Part shown: positions 44,893 to 55,599 of the stretch, piece after piece
How positions within the stretch are numbered: the stretch's first letter is position 1
Layout of the letters: each line of letters starts with the position of its first letter
Assembly (NCBI RefSeq): GCF_026151205.1
Contig: NC_087084.1
Coordinates: 8,922,894-8,986,893, forward strand
DNA: 64,000 nucleotides
Source: Bolinopsis microptera
Lineage: Eukaryota > Ctenophora > Tentaculata > Lobata > Bolinopsidae
Direction: 5' to 3'
The notes under the pieces: generated by a model
Told to the model about the DNA's origin: nothing
The model's input: only the letters and a program-made list of their open reading frames with translations
Database searches by the model: none
Translations under genes and position numbers: made by a program

Positions 44893-46528
44893 TAAGGTAT
44901 GACCTATATTTGTGTTAGAGCTGCAAGGTATGACCTATATTTGTGTTAGAGCTACAAGGTATGAACTATATTTGTGTTAGAGCTAAAAGGTATGAACTAT
45001 ATTTTTGTTAGAGCTACAAGGTATGAACTATATTTGTGTTAGAGCTACAAGGTATGAACTATATTTGTGTTAGAGCTACAAGGTATGCACTATATTTATG
45101 TTAGAGCTACAAGGTATGAACTATATTTGTGTTAGAGCAACAAGGTATGAACTATATTTGTGTTAGAGCTAGTAGCTACAAGGTATGCACTATATTTGTG
45201 TTAGAGCTACAAGGTATAAACTATATTTGTGTTAGAGCTACAAGGTATGAACTATATTTGTGTTAGAGCTACAAGGTATGAACTATATTTGTGTTAGAGC
45301 TAAAAGGTATGAACTATATTTGTGTTAGAGCAACAAGGTATGAACTATATTTGTGTTAGAGCTAGTAGCTACAAGGTATGCACTATATTTGTGTTAGAGC
45401 TACAAGGTATGAACTATATTTGTGTTAGAGCTACAAGGTATGACCTATATTTGTGCTAGAGCTACAAGGTATGACCTATATTTGTGTTAGAGCTACAAGG
45501 TATAAACTATATTTGTGTTAGAGCTACAAGATATGAACTATATTTGTGTTAGAGCTACAAGGTATAAACTATATTTGTGCTAAAGCTACAAGGTATGAAC
45601 TATATTTGTGTTAGAGCTACAAGGTATGAACTACATATATTTGTGTTAGAGCTACAAGGTATGACCTATATTTGTGTTAGAGCTAAAAGGTATGAACTAT
45701 ATTTGTGTTAGAGTTACAAGGTATACACTATATTTGTGTTAGAGCTACAAGGTATGAACTATATTTGTGTTAGAGCTACAAGGTATGACCTATATTTGTG
45801 TTAGAGCTACAAGGTATAAACTATATTTGTGTTAGAGCTACAAGGTATGAACTATATTTGTGTTAGAGCTACAAGGTATGAACTATATTTGTGTTAGAGC
45901 TACAAGGTATGAACTATATTTGTGTTAGAGCTACAAGGTATGAACTATATTTGTGTTAGAGCTACAAGGTATGAACTATATTTGTGTTAGAGCTACAAGG
46001 TATGAACTATATTTGTGTTAGAGCTACAAGGTATGAACTATATTTGTGTTAGAGCTACAAGGTATGAACTATATTTGTGTTAGAGCTACAAGGTATGAAC
46101 TATATTTGTGTTAGAGCTACAAGGTATGAACTATATTTGTGTTAGAGCTACAAGGTATGAACTATATTTGTGTTAGAGCTACAAGGTATGAACTATATTT
46201 GTGTTAGAGCTACAAGGTATGAACTATATTTGTGTTAGAGCTATAAGGTATGAACTATATTTGTGTTAGAGCTACAAGGTATGACCTATATTTGTGTTAG
46301 AGCTGCAAGGTATGAACTATATTTGTGTTAGAGCTACAAGGTATGAACTATATTTGTGTTAGAGCTACAAGGTATGAACTATATTTGTGTTAGAGCTACA
46401 AGGTATAAACTATATTTGTGTTAGAGCTACAAGGTATGAACCATATTTTTGTTAGATCTACAAGATATGAACTATATTTGTGTTAGAGCTACAAGGTATG
46501 CACTTTATTTGTGCTAGAGCTACAAGAA
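44893..46528 (+). repeat. 31-bp minisatellite, about 50 copies
   Basis: The unit runs from GCTACAAGGTATGAACTATA through TTTGTGTTAGA. Copies vary at a few positions, mainly GAACT/GACCT/GCACT and ATG/ATA. Two units carry an added GTAGCTA. The central copies are the most uniform. A five-copy version of the same array lies at 49790-49947, in front of the second segmental duplicate. Confidence 0.95.
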
Positions 46529-47332
46529 CCAAGCTTTTTCAATTTTAATCACTCTTCCTAGAATACAGATTCTACAACAATTTCAAGGCCTCGTGTAATT
46601 TAGAGGCCTGGTGTAGCTTCAATGAGATGTGTGTAGTGGAGACTACCTCCCGTTACATGATATGTGTTAGTAAGTAAAATATAATATTAAGAAACTAATT
46701 TTTCCTATCAATGGGCTCATGTTACGTTTATGATTGAATGTGAATTCCATTCTGTAATTTTTACAATTTTATTTCGTTCATTCGTTGCCAAGCCGACAGT
46801 TGTGGTGGTGTTTGAACAATGAACATCGTCCCAGAATAAATGAAATTATGAACCACACTCACGCAATCCTGAGAAAGTCCCAGCCGCATTACTGATCTAC
46901 AATTACAGCGGCTAATGTTCTACTTTCCTTTGTTTTTCTATAATTTTCTCCATTCACACGCTTTTGTTTCCATCAGTAATGACTATCAGTATCACAATTT
47001 TGTCATGTGATTAGAATCTAATTTACCAGTATGAATCCGATTTTTTCCGTCGGGGAACAGTCTTACAGAAGTTACATCTGGGAACCAGACCAATCTTAAT
47101 GTTGGTATTCTTTATTTAACATGAATAAAACTTATTTAACATAAATAATGAAAACTGAGCTTCCTTTTTTATACAATTCATGACTCCAAGACTATTTTGA
47201 AGTATGACCCGACACTGATGCCTACGCTTTACTGCCCAGTGAATCATTGAATAATTTTTGCAATTTGAATTCTCTTTATTATTGATAATGAAACAGATAT
47301 CTTGCAGGACCAGCAGCGGATCAGAACTAGAT

Positions 47333-47734
47333 ATGGGTGAAGCAGTTCTCATAATATTGGGGATCTCTGTGCTTTTAATTGTATCGTGCGTGTGCCAATG
47401 TTGTTCATGTGATGGTGAGGAACTTTTGCCAACTGTTCCTGAAAACCCAGCGAATATTACTGAGAACCCTGTAGCTCATAGAACACAGCTTGAACAAGAT
47501 TCTATCAGATCAAATTCAGCATCAACTCAACCACGAGGAAATCCAAACAGAGTTGCTCATTTTAATTTGACGACCCCTGGAGACGAAACGACAGAAACAA
47601 CCGGAGTTATTATAACGTCGGGACCCCCCAGGTATCCGTACAGTGCCGCTGAGGTGGCGTCATGGGAGTCACCAGATATATCACCTCCACAAGATGCTCT
47701 TCCCCCTTCTTATGATGACCTTTTTAAGTCTTGA
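47333..47734 (+). CDS. Small single-pass membrane protein with C-terminal PPxY motif, copy A (133 aa)
   Basis: The likely start is the ATG at 47333, directly before a membrane helix (AVLIILGISVLLIVSC). The frame upstream of it differs between copies, so the preceding exon is probably untranslated. An acceptor CTTGCAG|GACC lies at 47307/47308. After the helix come a cysteine cluster CVCQCCSCD (possible palmitoylation), two ENP repeats (ENPANITENP), a Ser/Thr/Pro-rich cytoplasmic region with TSGPPRYPYSAAEVASWESP, and the C-terminus LPPSYDDLFKS. PPxY motifs bind WW domains, for example of NEDD4-type ubiquitin ligases. The architecture recalls WBP1/Shisa/VOPP1-type proteins but lacks their cysteine-rich ectodomain. 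Homology is not established. Confidence 0.7.
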   Translation: MGEAVLIILGISVLLIVSCVCQCCSCDGEELLPTVPENPANITENPVAHRTQLEQDSIRSNSASTQPRGNPNRVAHFNLTTPGDETTETTGVIITSGPPRYPYSAAEVASWESPDISPPQDALPPSYDDLFKS

Positions 47735-48197
47735 AATTGTAAGACGTTAGAGTTTGGAAATCTTGTTTAAATCTTGAAACTGTTTGAGATTTTAAATCAG
47801 TGCTTTCAAATGTTTTACTTGAGATCAATGTGAATGGAGAAGATGGAGAAGAAGAGAGAATAGAGCGCTAACACGACAACAGAACCGATCTGAATGGCAG
47901 CGAGAATTTTTTTAAATATGTTCTATAATTATTACTACTACTAGAGTTCACATTTTCTGATAAAATATTTTTACAAAATCTGATGACTATTTCAACTCCT
48001 CTTGGAAACATTGGACCATCTTCTTAGAACATTGGACTATCAATATTATTTATACCTCATTTTTTTCTAACAAATGTGGACGATTAAAACTATGTTTTGC
48101 TCACCTCCACTGCTCTGCATTCCATTGTTTTTATATACTATGTACTATATCTTATATCGTTTTATAGATTCGAGTGACCATCATTTTTAGCCCAGGA

Positions 48198-48494
48198 TCT
48201 CTACTATAATTCAAAAGATTCTTTCTGTAGGATGTACGACCGCCCACGTGCAAATCAGACGAGAAATAGGAAGTTGCGTAGTTACCATAGTAACGAGGAT
48301 TGTTACACGCACGTGCACGTGCAATGATTGTTTTAACGTCATTTTAATCGGTTTTGTTGATATTACGCTGTGTTTAGTACGAGCAACATTTTATTTGGCT
48401 GTATCTTCGGTGGGGATGAATACTTTTTGACACGATTAAAACTGACTTCCAAACAATACTATTAGGTTCCTCCCTGTGACCACGGGTTTTCTAG
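48198..48494 (+). mobile_element. Non-autonomous Helitron-like element, copy 2 (297 bp), with empty site preserved
   Basis: It starts TCTCTACTATAATTC after an A and ends GGGTTTTCTAG before a T, with a CCCTGTGACCACGGG hairpin near the end. The paralogous sequence in copy B (52013/52014) is uninterrupted: CCCAGGA directly followed by TTTATTTATAAA. Insertion between A and T without duplication is the Helitron signature. A related copy lies at 20875-21181. Confidence 0.85.
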
Positions 48495-49547
48495 TTTATT
48501 TATAAAATATTGTCAAAAAATAATTGAGGTCACTAAGTATCGTACATAACAAGTGACGCGGTGTTTCTGTAATACCAAATTTGATGAAAATAATTATTCG
48601 ATACTGCCATGTTTTAAAATACTGTCAAATATTTTAATTCCAGTTTGGTGGGTTCATCAGAAGGATTAAGGAATAAGGATACGTCTGAAACAATGACCGA
48701 AGACCAACAAATTCTGTGAAGTTGGAGATCAAACAAATAAAAATGCATCAATGCTATATATTTTGGACAAATTATTTCAAAGTCAGACTGAATACAACTT
48801 TGTTAATAAAATATAAGCTTAACCAGATTTAAATAATATTATATAACATCAACTGAATTCTTAACCAAAATTGTTAGTTTATTGTACCGGCGGCCTGCCA
48901 ACCAGTATAGTTATTAGTTAATCAAGATTCTAAAATCCATCATTCATAAAATATTATCAATCAAACAAATTTATTCCTAAGTTTAAAGACTCATTTTGAT
49001 AAACCGAACCTAAGCAGCTCTCTTTTTTCAATACTAGTTTCAAAAACAAAAATAAAAATACTGCCCTTGCAGTATTTGCTCAATTTTGACTAAATATACA
49101 AGTATAAAGAGGCTAATTTCTAAAATAAGCAAAGGAAATTTGTAAAATTTCTGGTTTTAGATTTTAAAAATATTTTAGTCAGATCTTTTTGATCATGAAA
49201 AAGCAACTATTTAAAAAATATTTCTGTGCCATATCTCACATTGCGATAGCTTGGACGAAAACTTGAACGGCGAAAGATCAATTTAGAAATCCAATCGCGT
49301 CGGTCCTCGACAATGAGTGCAATTTATTAATTTAATCTATTACATACTTTATATCATGAAATCAATCAATTAATAAATAAATTAAACTAATACTCATAAA
49401 AACTGTTGATTTTCCCCGATACTACATTGAAAACTGGTCCGTTACATCTAACAAACCAATTTCTTTATATCACTTTACTCGGCAAACCAGTAAAGTGGAG
49501 CTGAACACGATAATTTGGACAACAGCCAACAATCTGGCTCGTTACAT

Positions 49548-49789
49548 AACAACAACACAATATAACACACTTAAACACTAAACAAGACTAAAGATTCACA
49601 TTATTATTACATTTGTTTGTAATTGTATTACTATTACTATATCTGTCATCCTAATTCCTATCAGTTTTATAACCTTGGTATCAGCTTTTGTCTATTATTT
49701 CTCGTTCTTAGACTGAATTTTACAATCGTAATTCGTAATTGCTCATTTTAATGCTCAAAATATCAAATAGATATCTTTTTCAGTACATG
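49548..49789. other. Unique spacer between segmental duplicates
   Basis: AT-rich sequence not shared with copy B. No feature was recognised. Confidence 0.4.
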
Positions 49790-49947
49790 TTTGACCTATA
49801 TTTGTGTTAGAGCTACAAGGTTTGACCTATATTTGTGTTAGAGCTACAAGGTATGACCTATATTTGTGTTAGAGCTACAAGGTATGAACTATATTTGTGT
49901 TAGAGCTAAAAGGTATGAACTATATTTGTGCTAGAGCTACAAGAACC
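49790..49947 (+). repeat. Short array of the 31-bp minisatellite (five copies)
   Basis: It has the same unit as at 44893-46528 and directly precedes duplicate B. The array was thus part of the duplicated segment and has expanded in A or contracted in B. Confidence 0.9.
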
Positions 49948-50642
49948 AAGTCGTTTCAATTTTAATCGCTCTTCCTAGAATACAGATTCTACAACAATTT
50001 CCTCGTTTAATTTAGAGGCCTGGTGTAGCTTCAATGAGATGAGTATAGTGGAGACTACCTCCCGTTACATGATGTGTGTTAGTAAGTAAAATATAATATT
50101 AAGAAACTAATTTTTCCTATAAGTGGGCTCATGTTACGTTTATGATTGAATGTGCATTTCATTCGATTTCATTTCGTTTATTCGTTGCCAAGCCGACAGT
50201 TGTGGTGGTGTTTGAACATCATCTCCCAGAATAAATTAAATTATGAACCACACTCACGCAATAATGAAAAAATCTTATAAAGTCCCACTCCCAGTCGCAT
50301 AACTGATCTACACTTACACTTTACAGCGGCTACTGTTCTATTTCCCTTTAAGTTTTTTTATATTTTTTATCCGTCAGTAATGACTATTACTATTAGTATT
50401 AGTATCACAATTTTGTCATGTGATTAGAATAGTTTTGACGCGATGTTACTACTTCTAGACTCGACTAAATTTTTTCGAAGTAGCGCACGCCGGGCCAGAC
50501 CATTATGATTAACATTGTCATACGTTGTATGACCCGCCTGTATCGTTGAAACTCTACTATAGTGAAACGACCGTGGGGGTCACGATGTGATACAAAATTA
50601 ACAATAGTCAAAAAATGTTTACCAGTAATATAAGTATGTATC

Positions 50643-50946
50643 CGATTTTTTCCGTCGGGGAACAGTCTTATACTATAAGACTGTTCCCCGACGGAAAAAA
50701 TCGCATAAAGCTGAATTAGGAAGCTCAGTTTTCATTATTTATGTTAAATAAATTTTATTCATGATAAATAAAGAATAATAACATGTAAGACTGGTCTGGT
50801 TCCCAGATGTAACTTCTATAAGTTATAGAAGTTACATCTGGGAACCAGACCAGTCTTACATGTTATTATTCTTTATTTATCATGAATAAAATTTATTTAA
50901 CATAAATAATGAAAACTGAGCTTCCTAATTCAGCTTTATGCGATTT
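50643..50946. repeat. Compound perfect palindrome (30-bp and 124-bp arms)
   Basis: Two adjoining perfect inverted repeats are present. Arms of 30 bp, 50643-50672 and 50674-50703, surround one base. Arms of 124 bp, 50698-50821 and 50823-50946, also surround one base. They overlap by the six bases AAATCG. Copy A has only single, non-inverted versions of the two segments at about 47037-47165. Confidence 0.95.
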
Positions 50947-51137
50947 CTTACTCCAAGTAAGTGCCAAGACTATTTTGAAGTATGACCCAACATTGATGTT
51001 CATGCTTACGCCGTACTGGCACTACCCAGTGAATCATTAAATAATTTCTGCAATTTGAATTTTGAATTCTCCTTGATCTTATTATATTGATAATGAAAAA
51101 AAATTCCTGCATGACCAGCAGCGGATCATAACTAGAT

Positions 51138-51539
51138 ATGGCCATGGGTGAAGCAGTTCTCATAATTTTCGGGATCATCTTTATGCTTTTATTCATATCG
51201 TGCGTGCGCAAATGTTGTTGTGATGGTGATGAACATTTGCCAACTGTTCCTGAAAACCCAGCAAATGTTACTGAGAACCCTACAGCTCATCGCACACAGC
51301 TTGAACAAGATGTGAGACGGGGTCAAAATGTCACGATTAATGAAGCAGCTGTAATTGTTTCACCATCCGCTCCTGCTTTTAACTTGTTATACAGTGCTGA
51401 GGTCACATCTATCAGATCAAATTCAGCACCAACTCAACCACCAGGGAATCCAAACAGAGTTGCACCTGATATATCACCTCCACAATATGTTCCACAATAT
51501 GCTCCTCCCCCTTCTTATGATGAGCTTTTCAAGTCTTGA
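51138..51539 (+). CDS. Small single-pass membrane protein with C-terminal PPxY motif, copy B (133 aa)
   Basis: Paralogue of the 47333 gene. It starts MAMGEAVLIIFGIIFMLLF, then has RKCCCDGDE, ENPANVTENP, a rearranged middle with VTINEAAVIVSPSAPAFN, and the C-terminus YAPPPSYDELFKS. The splice acceptor of the other copies is changed here from CAG|GACC to CATGACC. An in-frame TAA lies before the start, supporting initiation at 51138 or 51144. If the intron cannot be removed, the copy may be silent or transcribed from a new start. The reading frame itself remains open. Confidence 0.6.
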   Translation: MAMGEAVLIIFGIIFMLLFISCVRKCCCDGDEHLPTVPENPANVTENPTAHRTQLEQDVRRGQNVTINEAAVIVSPSAPAFNLLYSAEVTSIRSNSAPTQPPGNPNRVAPDISPPQYVPQYAPPPSYDELFKS

Positions 51540-53248
51540 AATTGTCAGAGTTTTGAATCATCCCTGTTTCATGTTTATATCTTGAAACTGTTTGAGGATT
51601 TAAATCAGTGCTTACAAATGTTTTACTTGAGATCAAAGTAAAGATTTAGATAGCGAAGACACAACGCTAACACAACAGAACCGATCGGAAAGCAGAAAGG
51701 CAGCGGGAATTTTTTTTAAATATGTTCTCTAATTGTAACTGCTACTAGAGTTGACATTTGCATTTTCTGATAAAGTATTTTTACTAAATCTGATGACTAT
51801 TTCAACTCCTCTTGGAAACATTGGACCATCTTCTTGGAACATTGGACTATCATTATCAATATTATTTATACCTCATTTTTTTCTAACAAATGTGGACGAT
51901 TTAAACTATATTTCTCTCACCTCCACTGCTCTGCATTCCATTTTCTTTATATATTATGTACTATATCTTATATCGTTTTATAGATTCGAGTGACCATCAT
52001 TTTTAGCCCAGGATTTATTTATAAAATATTGTCAAAAAATAATTAAGGTCACCAAGTATCGTACTTAACAAGTGACGCGGTGTTTTACATCAAATTGTCC
52101 ATCCTAAACACCGCGTTTCGAAGTGGGAATACTTCAACTATTTGAAGATTTAAGGTTAGAAAACTTTCTGATTCTACTTATTGGAGCAAATTTCTGTAAT
52201 ACCCAAATTTGATGAGAATAATTATTCGATACTGCCATGTTTTAAAAGACTGTCAAATATTTTAATTCCAGTTTGGTGGGTTCATCAGAAGGATTAGATT
52301 AAGGATACGTCTGAAACAATGACCGAAGACCAAATAATTCTGTGAAGTTGGAGATCAAACAAATAAAAATGCATCAATGCTATATATTTTGGACAAACTG
52401 TTTCAAAGTCAGACTGAATACAACTTTGTTAATAAAATATAAGCTTAACCAGATTTAAATAATATTATATAACATCAACTGAATTCTTAACCAAAATTGT
52501 TAGTTTATTGTACCGGCGGCCTGCCAACCAGTATAGTTATTAGTTAATCAAGATTCTAAAATCCATCATTCATAAAATATTATCAATCAAACAAATTTAT
52601 TCCTAAGTTTAAAGACTCATTTTGATAAACCGAACCTAAGCAGCTCTCTTTTTTCAATACTAGTTTCAAAAACAAAAATAAAAATACTGCCCTTGCAGTA
52701 TTTGCTCAATTTTGACTAAATATAAAAGTATAAAGACTAAAGAGGCTAATTTCTAAAATAAGCACAGGAAATTTGTAAGATTTCTGGTTTTAGATTTTTA
52801 AAATATTTTAGTCAGATCTTTTTAATCGTGAAAAAGCAACTATTTAAAAAATATTTCTGTGCCATATCTCACATTGCGATAGCTTGGACGAAAACTTGAA
52901 CGGCGAAAGATCAATTTAGAAATCCTATCGCGTCGGTCCTCGACAATGAGTGCAATTTATTAATTTAATCTATTACATACTTTATATCATGAAATCAATC
53001 AATTAATAAATAAATTAAACTAATACTCATAAAAACTGTTGATTTTCCCCGATACTACATTGAAAACTGGTCCGTTACATCTAACAAACCAATTTCTTTA
53101 TATCACTTTACTCGGCAAACCAGTAAAGTGGAGCTGAACACGATAATTTGGACAACAGCCAACACTCTGGCTCGTTACATTAGAGCAGGTCGGCTGAAGA
53201 AAGCCAAAACAAAGTCGCCGCCCCCTAAAATAGCCCCCCACACACCAC

Positions 53249-55232
53249 TCAGTTAACAGGCTGCTGGAATACAAAGCCCCACTGCCACCTCTGTTCGGGG
53301 ATACCAGTACAGTCTCCTACATTCAGGTAGGTGTTATCATGACCAAGACAGAGTCCTCCTGAAGTTGTTATCTCTCCTTTTGTGTTTAGTGTCCAATGCT
53401 GGTTTCCTTTTTGGCCATGGCAACTGCCCAGTTGTATTTGGTCACGTGATACAGCGTCCAGACAATTCTCCGCGTTCTGTGACTGTTTGATCTCGTTTGT
53501 TCTCTTGTCAAACTGCCAGTACTGAAACAGATAATCTGGTTAATAAATTTACTTCGACTAACAAGGTTTATAAAATCAAGAATATTAGAAATATTAGTTC
53601 TCATATGTGTCACGTGTCACGTGACAGTGATCCTGGGTTATGATTGGTTGCTACTGGAAACAAGAATAACCTCCGCACAAATGAAATCTAGTAAATATTA
53701 AAGTTTAAATGTTAGATTAACTAACCTGGGAGCCACCCTGACCGTGACAGGAATACATTCCGATTCTAGAGGGAGGACTCCAACCACCTAGATTGTCAAC
53801 ACATCTGTTCTTAGTCCCCATGTTACGAATCTGGGAGTTAGAATCATTATTTAATTATTTCATTATCTCATTATCTCATTATCTTATTATCTCATTATCT
53901 CATTATTTCATTATTTCATTATATCTCATTATCACATTCTCATATTAATATCACATTATCTCATTATCTGCTTAAGTACTAACAATTAACATACTTCATG
54001 GGAGTGACCATTATCATCTGTTACACTTACAGTGCCAATAATTAGCGTGATTCATAACAGAATCTATCCATAACATATGCATGGCTATTCTAGATATTTA
54101 TCACAAAGATAAGCGTAAAAAATGAGTAATTTCTCCTATATCCTAACCTCTCCATGAGCGATGTAATCTCTGCTGGGAACGTCCATCTCTGGATACACAG
54201 TCTCCAGGAACCATCTGCGGGTAAATTAGTTTCACTTTCAATGATAAAAATAGAATCAGATTCACTTTCTGTTTCATTTAATCTAATACTTGCTATCATT
54301 TTAGGTAACACCTTTCAAAACGTACTTGAATGATTTGCACTGTAGGCGTTTCCTAAGGTCCACCCTGCTGGAAATATCTCCCATGTCTACAGATCTGGCG
54401 GGTGGAGATATCTGGTAGAAGAAATCTTTGTACTCATCTAGCCAGACCTAGAGAGGGTTTTAGTTGAGGATAAACCTACAGATATAACTTATTAGGAAAG
54501 TTCAGAACTTTTACTTTATTCTGGTTCTAATGAATTCGATGTTCAAGCGGCGAAATTATTTGAGTAGAGTTAAACTTAAGGATTGACGAAGATTTTATTA
54601 AACCAACTTTTTAAAACACGAAACTTAAATTATAGTGCAATTTTAGGGACAGCATTACAACAAAAAATCATTTGCGAAAATTCAAATAAATTTAGCTCCG
54701 ATTCACAAACCTCGGCAAGTCTCTTAGCGTTTTTAGCCCCCACATCTTTCTTTGAACTGTAGGGAAATGTTTTCCTGTACACGTGAGCAATGGTACTACA
54801 TGTTGATATCTCGAGTATACCACCACACATCCATATCTGAGGGAGTGTGACGTCATGTGAGGGGATGTGACGTCACGTGAGTTAGTGTGACGTCATGTGA
54901 CGTCATGTGAGAGTGTGACGTCATGTGAGACAGTGTGACGTCATGTGAGAGAGTAGGACGTCATGTGAAGGAGTGTGACGTCATGTGAGGGAGTTTGACG
55001 TCACGTGTGGGAATGTGACGTCACGTGAGGGAGTGTGACTTTTGAGGGAATGTGACGTCACGTGAGGGAGTGTGACGTCACGTGTGAACTACATTAGGTT
55101 TCTGTTTAACTTACCCTGAAGGATATTTCAAGGTTCTCAGATCCCCAAACGTCCATTCCCTGATCATATGCACCCAACTCGAAGAAGTATTTCCTATCCA
55201 TGGCGAACAAACCTCCCGCCATTGTTGGTGAC
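53249..55232 (-). CDS. Polypeptide N-acetylgalactosaminyltransferase (GALNT-like), C-terminal half
   Basis: Six exons on the minus strand join in frame: 55232-55115, 54836-54711, 54447-54326, 54214-54148, 53830-53726 and 53521-53249 (TGA stop). The first encodes [20 protein letters not shown] and [17 protein letters not shown], the conserved Gal/GalNAc-transferase block of the catalytic domain. The second has [20 protein letters not shown] and the third [11 protein letters not shown] with [15 protein letters not shown]. The last three encode the ricin B-type lectin domain: [48 protein letters not shown] and QRWQWGF. The enzyme starts mucin-type O-glycosylation in the Golgi. The membrane anchor and the catalytic exons with the DxH motif are not seen upstream to 64000. 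They may lie beyond the window, or the gene may be truncated. Confidence 0.92.
53850..53965. repeat. (CATTATYT)n simple repeat
   Basis: Repeats of CATTATCT/CATTATTT lie in the GALNT intron directly upstream of the exon ending at 53726. Confidence 0.85.
54845..55087. repeat. Minisatellite of TGACGTCA (CRE-like) sites
   Basis: A unit of about 22 bp contains GTGACGTCA(T/C)GTGAG and repeats about eleven times in the GALNT intron between the first two exons in the window. TGACGTCA is the palindromic cAMP-response element; several units also create CACGTG. Any regulatory role is untested. Confidence 0.85.
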
Positions 55233-55599
55233 CTGGCGTGGAAGATAATTATCAGAGATAAATAATTAGTTGCGTTAAAAAATACAGAATAATTTTGAAA
55301 ATTAAAAAAACAACTGTAAGATAAATTCTTGGATTAGCTTTATTTTATTGGCAAACGGATTTATTGCTATAAGTAGTGACTATGTACTTGCCCATACTCC
55401 ATAGTTTATGAACGAAATGTTACATTCGCTTAGCTGAAAACGATCAAGTGCCCAGGACTAAATAATGGGCCGAATATATGCGTGACCAGTGACCACAAGC
55501 GCGAATATATGCGCGGGATGTTTGGATATCCCACGTGATATAGGGTGATATAGCACACTTCTTATAATATGGTCAAATTTGAAATCGATCCTGGGCACA
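55233..55599. other. Upstream intron of the GALNT gene
   Basis: No further GALNT exon was recognised here. The sequence runs into the partial third segmental copy. Confidence 0.45.

Larger units (their letters stand above)
46510..49547 (+). repeat. Segmental duplication, copy A
   Basis: It matches 49927-53180 closely over most of its length, including the PPxY gene, its intron and ~1.5 kb of AT-rich downstream sequence. It differs by a Helitron-like insertion at 48198-48494 and lacks the two insertions seen in copy B. A partial third copy begins near 55600. Confidence 0.85.
49927..53180 (+). repeat. Segmental duplication, copy B
   Basis: This is the paralogue of 46510-49547. Relative to A it carries an insertion at about 50430-50625, which ends with the GAAACGACCGTGGGGGTCAC block also seen at 10560. 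It also carries the compound palindrome at 50643-50946. It lacks the Helitron-like element. Its right end lies only ~70 bp from the GALNT stop codon. Confidence 0.85.

Noticed and set aside
44893-46528. Coding repeat protein from the 31-bp array.
   Set aside because: The unit length is not a multiple of three and no long frame runs through it.
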